NCBI GenBank assembly: GCA_002325375.1
Contig: DCRZ01000001.1
Location: forward strand, 248,001-312,000
DNA from: Rhodospirillaceae bacterium UBA1479
Lineage (GTDB): Bacteria > Pseudomonadota > Alphaproteobacteria > Rhodospirillales > Casp-alpha2
Direction of reading: 5' to 3'
DNA: 64,000 bases
Shown: piece by piece, positions 41,761 to 49,907 of the stretch
Numbering within the stretch: position 1 is the stretch's first letter
Layout: each line of letters opens with the position of its first letter
Translations under genes and position numbers: made by a program
Notes under the pieces: generated by a model
Told to the model about the DNA's origin: nothing
Database searches by the model: none
The model's input: the letters and a program-made list of their open reading frames with translations, nothing else

Positions 41761-41922
41761 ATCACCTCCTCCAAGGCACTTTCCGGGACAGAGTAGTGGA
41801 TTATCTGGCATACCACCAAGCGAACACCACACAGGGGTATGATTATTTGGTCTGTTTTCCATTTCTGGAACCGGTGGGCAGCGGAATGATATAGTTTGGA
41901 AAAACGCAACGGAGGCCCATTC

Positions 41923-42774
41923 ATGACGATTAAGATCGAACCCCTGGACGCCCCCATGGGCGCCGTAATCCACGGTCTGGATTCACGCAAACCCCTGAGC
42001 GATGACGATTTCCGCGCCGTGGAACAGGCGATGCTTGAGCACATCGCCATTGTCATTCCGGATCTGGAGGAAAACGTGCCCTGGCTGCGTGATTTCGGCA
42101 GCCGGTTCGGCCCGCTGGTTCCGCACATTCTGAACCAGTACCACCACCCGGACGGGTTCGAGGTGTCGATCATCGCCAAGAACATGGGCACGGCCGAAAG
42201 CCGCACCACGCCCAAGCCGGCGGGGGCTTTCTGGCATTCGGATCTGTCCTACGAGGTCAATCCGTCCGACGCCATCTTCCTGTATTCCACGCATCTGCCG
42301 TCCACGGGCGGCGACACCATGGTCGCCAACATGCGGGCCGCCTATGCGACCCTGCCGGACAAGACCAAGGCGCGCCTGGACGGGCTGACCTGCACCCATC
42401 GTTGGGGCTGGAACACCCTGGGCGCCACGCCGACCCTGACGCCGGAACAGCAGGCGGCCCATCCGGACGTGATCCATCCCGTGGTCCGCCCGCACCCCAA
42501 GACCGGCGTGCCGATCCTTTACGTCAATCCCGGCTATTCCATGCGCATCAATGAACTGGAGCAGGCGGAAAGCGACGATCTGCTGGCCGAACTGTTCGAA
42601 CATTCCCTGAAACCCGAATTCCAGTACCGTCACAAATGGACCCTGAACAGCCTGGTCGGGATCGACAACCGGTCGTCCATGCATTGTGCCGTCGACGACT
42701 ACACCGAGCCCCGGCGCATGCTGCGCATGATCGTCGGCTGCACGGACGGGCGGAAAGGGCAAGTCGCCGCATGA
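41923..42774 (+). CDS. TauD/TfdA-family Fe(II)/2-oxoglutarate dioxygenase
   Basis: 283 aa from ATG 41923, with GGAGG 8 nt before it. Iron ligands are HxD in AFWHSDLSYE and the distal His in SMHCAVDDY or the C-terminal region; the 2-oxoglutarate-binding Arg is in EPRRMLRM. The family hydroxylates sulfonates, phenoxyacetates, carnitine-like and other organic acids to release a useful fragment; the substrate is unknown. The stop overlaps the start of the next gene (ATGA), so the two are translationally coupled. A TATAGT -10 element lies at 41890-41895. Confidence 0.88.
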   Translation: MTIKIEPLDAPMGAVIHGLDSRKPLSDDDFRAVEQAMLEHIAIVIPDLEENVPWLRDFGSRFGPLVPHILNQYHHPDGFEVSIIAKNMGTAESRTTPKPAGAFWHSDLSYEVNPSDAIFLYSTHLPSTGGDTMVANMRAAYATLPDKTKARLDGLTCTHRWGWNTLGATPTLTPEQQAAHPDVIHPVVRPHPKTGVPILYVNPGYSMRINELEQAESDDLLAELFEHSLKPEFQYRHKWTLNSLVGIDNRSSMHCAVDDYTEPRRMLRMIVGCTDGRKGQVAA

Positions 42775-43151
42775 CGAAGGTCCTGTTCGTCAACGGCACC
42801 CTGATGCGCGGATTGGCCTTGAACGGCAATCTCGAGGGAGCGGCTTTCCTGGGCGAAGCCCGGACCGTGCCCGAATACCGGCTTCATTCCATCGGCGACA
42901 TCCATCCCGGCATGTACAGGGTGGGCGAGGGCGGGATTTCCGTCCCCGGCGAGATTTATGAAATGAGCGACGAGATTTGGGCCAAGGTCGAAGCCGGGGA
43001 ACCGCCGGGGCTGTACTGCGGCCCGGTGGAACTGGACGACGGGCGGATTTTGGATGGAATCCTCTATCCCCGCGAGATGGCGGAAGGCATACACAGGGAC
43101 ATTTCCGAATTCGGCGGGTGGCGGGAATACGCGGCGACGCTCGGTTCCTGA
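42771..43151 (+). CDS. Allophanate-hydrolase C-terminal-like / gamma-glutamylcyclotransferase-fold protein
   Basis: 126 aa starting in the ATGA overlap with the dioxygenase gene. The text VLFVNGTLMRGLALNGNLEGAAFLGEARTVPEYRLHSIGDIHPGMYRV and ISVPGEIYEM matches the small C-terminal domain of allophanate hydrolases, a gamma-glutamylcyclotransferase/AIG2 fold. No amidase domain or urea carboxylase is present. A stand-alone enzyme acting on the product of the dioxygenase is the simplest guess; this is inferred from coupling only. Confidence 0.75.
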   Translation: MTKVLFVNGTLMRGLALNGNLEGAAFLGEARTVPEYRLHSIGDIHPGMYRVGEGGISVPGEIYEMSDEIWAKVEAGEPPGLYCGPVELDDGRILDGILYPREMAEGIHRDISEFGGWREYAATLGS

Positions 43152-43180
43152 GGCCGTTGGAAATTCCGCGGCCAAAGCCC

Positions 43181-43208
43181 TTGCGGCGGCCGCCCGGCAG
43201 CCTAGATA
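43181..43208 (+). promoter_or_regulatory. Candidate heat-shock-type promoter for htpX
   Basis: CTTGCGG (43180-43186), 16 nt, TAGATA (43203-43208). The CTTG start and CCTAGATAT context resemble alphaproteobacterial RpoH promoters, and htpX is an RpoH target in other bacteria. Weak evidence. Confidence 0.3.
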
Positions 43209-43268
43209 TCTTCCAGAATTTCGGCGTTCCCATGGGGGTGCGCCTTTTCTTGGGCTAAGGACAAATCG

Positions 43269-44186
43269 ATGCTGCGGATTCTGCTGTTTCTCGGCACCAA
43301 CCTGGCGATCGTCGCACTGATCAGCCTGACCTTTCGCCTGCTCGGGCTGGATGGCTTGCTGCAGGCCAATGGCGTCGACCTGAACATCAACGCCTTGGTC
43401 GTCTATTCGGCCGTCATCGGTTTTTCCGGGGCGCTGATCTCCCTGTTCCTGTCCAAGACCATGGCCAAGGCGGGGATGGGCGTGAAGGTCATCACCCGGC
43501 CCGCCAACCCGACGGAACAATGGTTGGTCGATACGGTCACCCGGCAGGCCAAACAGGCCGGCATCGGCATGCCCGAGGTCGGCATCTTCGATCATGCCTC
43601 GCCCAATGCCTTCGCCACGGGCTGGAACCGCAACAACGCCCTGGTCGCCGTCTCGACGGGACTGCTCAACACCATGGACCGGAAAGAGGTCGAGGCCGTG
43701 CTGGGCCACGAAGTCGCCCATGTCGCCAATGGCGACATGGTGACCCTGACCCTGATCCAGGGCGTGGTGAATACCTTCGTCATCTTCCTGTCGCGCATCG
43801 TCGGCCATCTGGTCGACCGCCTGGTGTTCAAGGTCGAGCGCGGCCATGGCCCGGCGTTCTGGATCGTCTCGATGATCGCCCAGTTCGTGTTCGGCATTGC
43901 CGCCATGATGATCGTCATGTGGTTCTCGCGCTGGCGCGAATTCCGCGCCGACAAGGGCGGGGCGGAACTGGCCGGCCGGCGCAACATGATCAACGCCCTG
44001 AAGGCCCTGCAGGCGGCCCATGACACCCCGCCCATGCCCGACGAGATGAGGGCCTTCGCCATCAACGCCGGGCGCATGCAGGCGGCGTTTTCCAGCCACC
44101 CGCCGCTGGCCGACCGCATCCGGGCGCTGGAACAGATGGGCGGCGCCGACGCCCAACCGGCACGGCCCCGGCGGCCCTGGCGGTGA
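43269..44186 (+). CDS. htpX: HtpX zinc metalloprotease
   Basis: 305 aa M48B membrane protease. Two N-terminal helices (about 5-25 and 38-58), the zinc motif HEVAH (about 148-152, VLGHEVAHVANGDMV) followed by two further helices, and the third ligand Glu in FRADKGGAELAGR. It degrades damaged inner-membrane proteins together with FtsH during envelope or heat stress. The C-terminal end carries the substrate-loop segment FSSHPPLADRI. Length and motifs are typical. Confidence 0.95.
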   Translation: MLRILLFLGTNLAIVALISLTFRLLGLDGLLQANGVDLNINALVVYSAVIGFSGALISLFLSKTMAKAGMGVKVITRPANPTEQWLVDTVTRQAKQAGIGMPEVGIFDHASPNAFATGWNRNNALVAVSTGLLNTMDRKEVEAVLGHEVAHVANGDMVTLTLIQGVVNTFVIFLSRIVGHLVDRLVFKVERGHGPAFWIVSMIAQFVFGIAAMMIVMWFSRWREFRADKGGAELAGRRNMINALKALQAAHDTPPMPDEMRAFAINAGRMQAAFSSHPPLADRIRALEQMGGADAQPARPRRPWR

Positions 44187-44227
44187 TGCAATAAGACCGT
44201 GATCTCTGTTAACGGTCACTCATTGCA

Positions 44228-44956
44228 TTATTGTGGGTACTTGTTTTTTAGATTGGCTTGAAGCACGAATAATTCTTCGACGCTTTTACGGACCATCGCT
44301 TTCGTACCGTCATTGCATGTAATATTCGGCGTCGACTTAATCTTGTCCTGCACCATCCCCACAACGTTGTTCGCTTGAGGTAGCTTTTCCTTCACTACCA
44401 TCATCACGAAAACATCACCCCAGGCTTCTTTCGCTTTTTTTCTTATTTCTTCCGGGGCTTCCGCCATATGTTCGCATTTGCCTTCAACCCCCAAGTACCA
44501 CCACGCAATCAGCGCAAAGATTTCAAGATTCCGCTTTCGGTCTGACTCGACCGGATCGTAAGTTTGTCCGGTCAGCTCCTTCGTCATTGCCCGGGCGCGT
44601 TCGAACCCTTCAGTAACTATCTTTTGGGAGCCGGATGGGCACCCCGAATATTTTTTGTCGACGTGCTGTTTCGCGGTTTTCTGCAGAGCGTCGAGTGTGC
44701 GCGGTTTTCCCGTCCTCTTTGCGATAGCGAGGCTTATTTCCGATATATGCCAGGCGAACTCCCTTTTTTGATCGTCTGATAGAAATCGGCATTCGGTATC
44801 CAGCCACCATGCGCCCGCGAGACCCGAATACCGGTTCAACAGCGTACCGGGCGCCAAGTCCTCTTTGGTGACCGTTTCCGCTATCGCAGCTGTTGCAGAA
44901 AAAAGGCCGGCAGCCACGAGGAAAATGCCTAGCTTGATTTGGCACATCGTCCGCAT
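44228..44956 (-). CDS. Low-GC secreted hypothetical protein
   Basis: 242 aa from M44956 (MRTMCQIKLG). The signal peptide is about 7-26 (cut after ATAAIA before ETVTKED). The mature protein is helical, Lys/Glu-rich, with four scattered cysteines (ECRF, SGCPS, GKCEH, ITCND) likely in disulfides. No family is recognised. The gene is clearly AT-richer than its neighbours and uses codons such as AAA, ATA and TTT that are rare around it, suggesting recent acquisition. It lies between htpX and the MBL gene, with a terminator between it and the latter. Confidence 0.6.
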   Translation of the reverse strand: MRTMCQIKLGIFLVAAGLFSATAAIAETVTKEDLAPGTLLNRYSGLAGAWWLDTECRFLSDDQKREFAWHISEISLAIAKRTGKPRTLDALQKTAKQHVDKKYSGCPSGSQKIVTEGFERARAMTKELTGQTYDPVESDRKRNLEIFALIAWWYLGVEGKCEHMAEAPEEIRKKAKEAWGDVFVMMVVKEKLPQANNVVGMVQDKIKSTPNITCNDGTKAMVRKSVEELFVLQANLKNKYPQ

Positions 44957-44987
44957 GTTGGCCCCCCTCAAAGAGATATAATAAAAT

Positions 44988-45016
44988 CGAGGAGACCGAC
45001 GATGCCGGTCTCCTCG
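44988..45016 (-). terminator. Rho-independent terminator of the MBL gene
   Basis: CGAGGAGACCG / CGGTCTCCTCG, an 11-bp stem with a 7-nt loop. On the minus strand it is followed by ATTTTATTATA. Confidence 0.85.
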
Positions 45017-45046
45017 ATCATAATCAGTTATAGTCAGCCTTTGGAA

Positions 45047-45883
45047 TTACTTTCCAAACGATTTCTCGTCGCCTGGTTGCATGACCACGACCTCGGTTTT
45101 GCCGCCCATGTCGGCGAGCAGCTTTTTCAACTCGTCCGGCGTGCCCTTCAGCGGCGGGAAGGTGCCGTAGTGCATGGGCATCGCGGTCGCGGGCTTGAGG
45201 AACTTACTGAGCGCATAGGCCGCGTGGCGGGGGTCCATGGTGAACCAGCCGCCGATGCAGATCAGAACCAGATCCGGCTTGTAGAGATCCTGGATCAACT
45301 CCATGTCCTTGAACACGCCGCTGTCGCCCGTGTGATAGATGGTGTAGCCGTCCTCCAGCTTGATCACGTAGCCCGCGGGCTCGCCGCCCGGATAGATCAT
45401 TTCCTTGCCGTCGGCGCCCTTGTTGACGATCTCCGACGAATGTTCGGCATGGGTCATGGTCACCGTGATGTCCGGGCCGATGGGGGTGATCGGGCCGGAT
45501 TTGTTGAAGCGGACCAGCTGCTTGCCGTCGACCATGCCGAGGATGCGCAGGGTATGGCCCATGTCGGCGTTCACGCCGACCTTGGCGCCGGTCATCTTGG
45601 CCAGTTCGGCCGTGTCGCCCAGATGGTCGCCGTGACCGTGGGTGACCAGGATCAGGTCGACCTTGCCGACTTTCCCCAGGTCCTTGTCGTCGGCTGGGGT
45701 CTTCGGGTTCTTGGTGATGAAGGGATCGATCACGATCACCTTGCCGCCCGGCGTCTTGATGCGGAAAGCGGCCTGGCCGTACCATTTGACCTCGGCGGCC
45801 TGGGCCTCCTTGGCCGGGGTGGCGGCCCAGGCGAACCCGGCGATCAACGCGCCGATCACGGTCGTCGTCAGTAAGCGTTTCAT
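45047..45883 (-). CDS. Exported metallo-beta-lactamase-fold hydrolase (UlaG/UPF0173-like)
   Basis: 278 aa. A signal peptide is about 1-29 (ending AKEAQA before AEVKWYG). The metal motif is THGHGDHLGD (about 80-89), with later His and Asp ligands in MTHAEHSSE and YHTGDSGVF (about 182-190) and PMHYGTFPPL near the end. The pattern VKWYGQAAFRIKTPGGKVIVIDP matches the UPF0173/UlaG group of metal-dependent hydrolases, usually lactonase-like and cytoplasmic; the signal peptide places this one in the periplasm. The substrate is unknown. Confidence 0.85.
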   Translation of the reverse strand: MKRLLTTTVIGALIAGFAWAATPAKEAQAAEVKWYGQAAFRIKTPGGKVIVIDPFITKNPKTPADDKDLGKVGKVDLILVTHGHGDHLGDTAELAKMTGAKVGVNADMGHTLRILGMVDGKQLVRFNKSGPITPIGPDITVTMTHAEHSSEIVNKGADGKEMIYPGGEPAGYVIKLEDGYTIYHTGDSGVFKDMELIQDLYKPDLVLICIGGWFTMDPRHAAYALSKFLKPATAMPMHYGTFPPLKGTPDELKKLLADMGGKTEVVVMQPGDEKSFGK

Positions 45884-46030
45884 GACTGAATGTTCTCCCG
45901 AAAGGGCAGGGGATATCCCCGCGTGAGGCAGAGCCTGCCATAGAACCGGAACGCGGCAAAGGCCCCTTCATAAGGCTTGACGAATACGGAACATAATGCG
46001 AACACATGAGGCGTAACGGAGGAGGCATCC

Positions 46031-46630
46031 ATGACGGTAACGGGTGAAGACGGACGCAAGCGCTGCCGCTGGGTCGGCCAGGGCAAGGACTTCTACGAGG
46101 CCTATCACGACACGGAATGGGGCGTGCCCGTGCACGACGACCGCCATCATTTCGAGATGCTCAATCTGGAGGGCGCCCAGGCCGGATTGAGTTGGGAAAC
46201 GATCTTAAAAAAGCGCGATAACTACAAGAAATTGTTTCATGATTTCGATATCGATAAATGCGCCAAGCTGACCGACTCCAAACTAGAAAAGATCCTCACC
46301 GACCCCGGCATCATCCGCAACCGGCTGAAGGTCTACGGCGTGCGCAAGAACGCCCTGGCGTTCCTCAAGGTGCAACAGGAGTTCGGCTCCTTCGACGCCT
46401 ACGTCTGGGCCTTCGTCGGTGGCAGGCCGGTCGACGGTCGGCGCAAGGCCATGAGCGACGTGCCCGGCAAGACGGAGATTTCAGACGCGCTGTCCAAGGA
46501 CCTGAAAAAGCGCGGCTTCACCTTCGTCGGCTCCACCATCGTCTACGCCTACATGCAGGCGGCCGGGCTGGTGAACGACCATGTGGCGGACTGCTTCCGC
46601 TATCGGCCGTGCAAGGCGCTGGTGGATTAG
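46031..46630 (+). CDS. tag: DNA-3-methyladenine glycosylase I
   Basis: 199 aa. Tag family marks: KRCRWVGQGKDFYEAYHDTEWGVPVHDD, LEGAQAGLSWETILKKRDNYKKLF, the helix-hairpin-helix region IIRNRLKVYGVRKNALAF, GFTFVGSTIVYAYMQAAGLVNDH. The zinc snap Cys/His pairs (RCRW Cys, YH, and C-terminal NDHVADC) are present. It removes 3-methyladenine from alkylated DNA. Convergent with the GFA gene (6-nt gap). Confidence 0.95.
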   Translation: MTVTGEDGRKRCRWVGQGKDFYEAYHDTEWGVPVHDDRHHFEMLNLEGAQAGLSWETILKKRDNYKKLFHDFDIDKCAKLTDSKLEKILTDPGIIRNRLKVYGVRKNALAFLKVQQEFGSFDAYVWAFVGGRPVDGRRKAMSDVPGKTEISDALSKDLKKRGFTFVGSTIVYAYMQAAGLVNDHVADCFRYRPCKALVD

Positions 46631-46636
46631 GGCCCG

Positions 46637-47047
46637 TCAGCCGTCATGGCGGTGGCTGCCGGGCAGGACCGGCAGGGACGGGTCGAGAGGGCTCCAGACC
46701 AGTCTGCCGTTTCCCCAGATGTGGTCGTAGGGCGCGACCTTCTCCGGCGTGTCCAGCGACGCGGCCGTGACGTCGATGTCCACGTCTTCTTCGTTTTCGT
46801 GCTGGAAACTGAGGCTGGTGCCGCATTCCGGGCAGAAGCCGCGTTTGACTTTGGGGGAGGAGACGTAAAAGGCCGGCGGCTCCGTGGTCCATTGAAACCC
46901 GCCCGGGGGCACGGTCACCCAAGTGACCAGCGTCCCGCCCGAGGCCCGGCGGCAGCTTTCGCACAGGCAATGGGTGGCGGTGACCGGCTTGGTGATTTCA
47001 TAGCGGTGGCGACCGCACAGGCAGCCGCCCTCAAGCGTCTCGGTCAT
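46637..47047 (-). CDS. GFA-family (glutathione-dependent formaldehyde-activating-like) zinc protein
   Basis: 136 aa. Zinc cysteines: GGCLCGRHRYE, HCLCESCRRASGG and FCPECGTSLSF, the full GFA/CENP-V set. Founding members were proposed to join formaldehyde and glutathione, but most family members have no proven activity. The protein is cytoplasmic. An alcohol dehydrogenase of possible class III type is 8 kb away; no direct link is visible. Confidence 0.88.
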   Translation of the reverse strand: MTETLEGGCLCGRHRYEITKPVTATHCLCESCRRASGGTLVTWVTVPPGGFQWTTEPPAFYVSSPKVKRGFCPECGTSLSFQHENEEDVDIDVTAASLDTPEKVAPYDHIWGNGRLVWSPLDPSLPVLPGSHRHDG

Positions 47048-47137
47048 GACGGGCTCCTTCTCCGATGCGCCGGGAAGGCTAGCGTCGGATGCCCGGCTGC
47101 AACAAACGGGAAATTCTTATCGTTCGATAAGCTGGGC

Positions 47138-47185
47138 TCAGCCTGCCAACCCGATCCACACCGGCGTGTGGTCCGAGGCCTTTCC
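47138..47185 (-). pseudogene. Remnant of an exodeoxyribonuclease III 3' end
   Basis: Directly after the TAG of the alpha/beta hydrolase, and in the same frame, 15 codons read GKASDHTPVWIGLAG followed by a stop. The intact xthA 0.8 kb away ends KEKPSDHTPVWIELAD. The DNA matches over about 45 bp (47138-47183 against 47963-48010) with substitutions mainly at third positions. So this is the leftover 3' end of a diverged xthA paralogue whose body was replaced or deleted. Confidence 0.7.
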
Positions 47186-47938
47186 CTACCCGGCGGCGGG
47201 GGTATTCACCGCCAGGAAATCGCGGATGTGGTTCAGGGCCAGGGCGATCTTTCGGTCGTTCTCTTTCCAGGGATAGAGGCTCACTCGCGCGTTGGGGGCG
47301 AGTAGCGCCGTTTCCATCGCCGTCGCGTAGGGATGGGCCGGGATGTCGTCCGGCAGGACCAGGACGGGCGTTTGGCAATTGCGCACGAAATCGCGGTCGA
47401 CGGTGAACACGAAATCGGCCCGCTTCGTGTACATGGTGTCGAGGAACTCCGTGATCATGTCCGGGGTGATGTCGGGCCGCTGTTTCATGAACGTCGGCGC
47501 CCAACCCTTGAGGGCGTTTTTGACGTAGATGTCGGGATGGCTCGACGTATAGCCGCTGGGGTGCACCAGGGTCGCCGCGACGACCCGGTCGCCGACGTGT
47601 TTCAGCAGGTTCCAGATCATCGGACCGGCGATGCAGAACCCCATGACCAGGAACCGGTCGATGCCGAGATGGTCCAACAGCGCCAGTTGATCGTCGACGA
47701 AGCCGTCCCAGGTGCGTTCGGTTTCCAGCGGCCCCGCTGTCCCGCCAGTATTGGCGTTCCGCAGATCGAGCGCGATCACGCGATAGGTGTCGCTGAATTC
47801 CTGAAGCGGATCGAAGGGATGATTGGCAAGCCCGGCGATCGTCGCATTCAGGCCCCCACCGGGAAGGACCAACAGGGGAAAGCCGGAACCGGCTTCCTCG
47901 TAATGGATCGTAACGGGGCCGTTTTCGAAAGTCGGCAT
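47186..47938 (-). CDS. Alpha/beta hydrolase with Cys nucleophile
   Basis: 250 aa. The fold is clear: PLLVLPGGGLN oxyanion region, VIALDLRNANTGG, nucleophile elbow GFCIAG (Cys102 in place of the usual Ser, as in dienelactone hydrolases), PVLVLPDD with the acid, and His in ALNHIRDFL. It probably hydrolyses an ester, lactone or C-C bond; the substrate is unknown. Its 3' end is joined to a fragment of an exoIII gene. It lies just downstream (24 nt) of xthA in the reading sense of the locus, flanked by homologous xth ends. Confidence 0.82.
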   Translation of the reverse strand: MPTFENGPVTIHYEEAGSGFPLLVLPGGGLNATIAGLANHPFDPLQEFSDTYRVIALDLRNANTGGTAGPLETERTWDGFVDDQLALLDHLGIDRFLVMGFCIAGPMIWNLLKHVGDRVVAATLVHPSGYTSSHPDIYVKNALKGWAPTFMKQRPDITPDMITEFLDTMYTKRADFVFTVDRDFVRNCQTPVLVLPDDIPAHPYATAMETALLAPNARVSLYPWKENDRKIALALNHIRDFLAVNTPAAG

Positions 47939-47962
47939 GGGTGGTGTCCCCCTATTGCGTGG

Positions 47963-48763
47963 TCAATCCGCCAACTCGATCCACACCGGCGTGTGATCCG
48001 AGGGCTTTTCCTTGCCGCGGGGCGTCTTGTCGATGTCGCAGGCGATCAGCCGGTCCGCCGCCTGGGGCGACAGCAAATGGTGGTCGATGCGCAGCCCGTT
48101 GTCTTTCTGCCAGGCGCCGGCGGTGTAATCCCAATAGCTGTACTGATGCACACCCGGGTTGATGGCCGTGAAGGCCTCGGTCAATCCTAAGTTCAGGAGC
48201 GTGCGGAACCGGGCCCGGCTTTCCGGGCGGCACAGCGCGTCATCGGCGAAACGCGCCGGATCGTAGACGTCGGCGTCGGTCGGGCAGATGTTGTAGTCGC
48301 CGCCCAGGACGACCGCGTCCTCGGTCTTCAGCAATTCCTTGGCATGGGCGACCAGCCGGTCCATCCAGCCGAGCTTGTAGGTGAATTTCTCGTGGTCGCC
48401 GCCATTGTCGTCGCGGGTCGGGTTGCCGTTGGGCAGGTAGATGGAGGCGACGCGGACGGGGCGGTCGCCGCTGTCGATCACGGCCTCGATATAGCGGGCC
48501 TGTTCGTCGCTGTCGTCGCCGGGAAGGGCGGTTCGTTCGACCTCCATCGGATGCTTCGACAGGATCGCGACGCCGTTGTAGGTCTTCTGGCCCGAAACCG
48601 CGACGTTGTAGCCCAGGTCCTCGATCTCCAGGCGCGGGAAGCCCTCTTCCTGGCATTTCAGTTCCTGCAACAGGGCGACGTCGGGCTGGAAGTCGGCCAG
48701 CCATTCCTGCACCCGGGGCAGGCGGGCCTTGATCGAGTTGACGTTCCAGGTGGCGATCTTCAA
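47963..48763 (-). CDS. xthA: Exodeoxyribonuclease III
   Basis: 266 aa from TTG 48763, which gives LKIATWNVNSIKARL, the family's standard N-terminus; the longer frame from 48820 runs through the erpA terminator and is unlikely. Catalytic residues: Asn in WNVNS, Glu in LLQELKCQEE, the Asp/Asn pair in GGDYNICPTDADVYDP, and SDHTPVW with the final Asp-His. It acts as an AP endonuclease and 3'-5' exonuclease in base-excision repair. It lies 73 nt downstream of erpA with a terminator between. Confidence 0.93.
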   Translation of the reverse strand: MKIATWNVNSIKARLPRVQEWLADFQPDVALLQELKCQEEGFPRLEIEDLGYNVAVSGQKTYNGVAILSKHPMEVERTALPGDDSDEQARYIEAVIDSGDRPVRVASIYLPNGNPTRDDNGGDHEKFTYKLGWMDRLVAHAKELLKTEDAVVLGGDYNICPTDADVYDPARFADDALCRPESRARFRTLLNLGLTEAFTAINPGVHQYSYWDYTAGAWQKDNGLRIDHHLLSPQAADRLIACDIDKTPRGKEKPSDHTPVWIELAD

Positions 48764-48787
48764 AGGTTCAGGCTCCCAACAGAAAAA

Positions 48788-48807
48788 GGCCCGCGAATTT
48801 GCGGGCC
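48788..48807 (-). terminator. Rho-independent terminator after erpA
   Basis: GGCCCGC / GCGGGCC with a 6-nt loop; on the minus strand followed by TTTTTCT. Confidence 0.85.
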
Positions 48808-48836
48808 TCTCTCGTAACACAAAATGCTTGGGGCGG

Positions 48837-49193
48837 TTAAACCCCGAATGAGGAGCCGCAGCCGCAGGTCACGTTGGCGTTGGGGTTGGCCATCTGGAAG
48901 TAGGAGCCGATGAGGTCTTCCTTGAAATCCAGTTCCGAGCCCTTGAGCAGGTCGAGCGAGGTCTCGTCGACCACCACCTTGACGCCGTTTTTCTCGAAGA
49001 TCAGGTCGTCGTCATTGACCGTGTCGTCCAGGTCGAAGCCGTAGGAAAAGCCCGAACAGCCGCCCGCCGAGACCGCGATGCGCAGCATCAGGTTCGGGTT
49101 GCCGTCCATGTCCTTCAATTCGCCGATGCGCTTGGCCGCGCTGTCGGAGATCAGAATGCGTTCCTCGGGTGCCAATTGTGTGCCGTCCGGCAT
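48837..49193 (-). CDS. erpA: Iron-sulfur cluster insertion protein ErpA
   Basis: 118 aa A-type carrier. The three cluster cysteines are in SAGGCSGFSYGF and TCGCGSSF (Cys-x-Cys near the C-terminus). It receives Fe-S clusters from the SUF/ISC scaffold and delivers them to apo-enzymes; IlvD in this window is a client type. It is followed by a terminator and xthA. The promoter at 49235-49263 fits well. Confidence 0.93.
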   Translation of the reverse strand: MPDGTQLAPEERILISDSAAKRIGELKDMDGNPNLMLRIAVSAGGCSGFSYGFDLDDTVNDDDLIFEKNGVKVVVDETSLDLLKGSELDFKEDLIGSYFQMANPNANVTCGCGSSFGV

Positions 49194-49234
49194 GGCGAAA
49201 ATCCTTAAATGCGTGGTGGATACAGGTTGCCCTG

Positions 49235-49263
49235 AATCTAGGCGTCTTAGCGCGAAAATTCAA
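49235..49263 (-). promoter_or_regulatory. Promoter of erpA
   Basis: TTGAAT (49263-49258), 17-nt spacer, TAGATT (49240-49235) on the minus strand, 42 nt before the ATG. Confidence 0.5.
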
Positions 49264-49400
49264 TGATTGGGAAAAAGGTGAAGCCGCTGTCGGAGTGCTC
49301 CGGTACATCGGGAACAATCCCCTTCACCCCGGCCCCGAAGGGCCACCTCCGTCTCAACGGCTTCTGTCGCCTGACATCATACAACAGGTTCGCGGCGAAT

Positions 49401-49865
49401 TTAAGCGCGGCGCTTCTTGGCCGGGACGGGTTTCTTCCGGGCGACCCGGGTTTTCAGGAAATGGTCGATCCCCGCCTGGGCCACGTCCATGTCCTGTTCC
49501 GGCGCGCCGCCGGACACGCCGATGCCGCCGACCACGTCGCTGCCCACCACCACGGGCCGCCCGCCGCCGACGATGGAAAACCGCCCGCCCAGCGCCGTTT
49601 GAATGCCGAAGGTCAGCTGACCGGGGAGGGCAGCGGCGTTGTAGTCGTGGGTGCCCTTGCGCGATACGGCGGCGGTCGTCGCCTTGTCGAAGGCGAGGGA
49701 GGTGCTGAGGATCTTGCCGCCGTCCATGCGTTCGAAGGCGATCAGGTGGCCCGATTCGTCGACCACGGCAATCACCATGGGCACCTTGATCGCGTTGGCG
49801 CGCTTTGTCGCCCCCCGGATCAGCAGGCGCGCGTCGTCCAGGGACAGTCTTTTGATTTCAAGCAT
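49401..49865 (-). CDS. GlcG/HbpS-family heme-binding-like protein
   Basis: 154 aa. Family marks: LSLDDARLLIRGATKRANAIKVPMVIAVVDESGHLIAFERMDG, then FSIVGGGRPVVVGSDVVGGIGVSGGAPEQDMDVAQAGI. Members bind heme or corrinoids, or form octamers sensing redox state, and GlcG accompanies glycolate use. Here it stands alone between erpA and dgt, which are neighbours in many relatives, so it may be an insertion into that pair. The last 12 residues are Lys/Arg-rich (VARKKPVPAKKRRA). The function is not certain. Confidence 0.82.
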   Translation of the reverse strand: MLEIKRLSLDDARLLIRGATKRANAIKVPMVIAVVDESGHLIAFERMDGGKILSTSLAFDKATTAAVSRKGTHDYNAAALPGQLTFGIQTALGGRFSIVGGGRPVVVGSDVVGGIGVSGGAPEQDMDVAQAGIDHFLKTRVARKKPVPAKKRRA

Positions 49866-49907
49866 GTCGGCGTCCTCCTCTCCCGGTTATAATCGGGCCG
49901 TTCAGCC

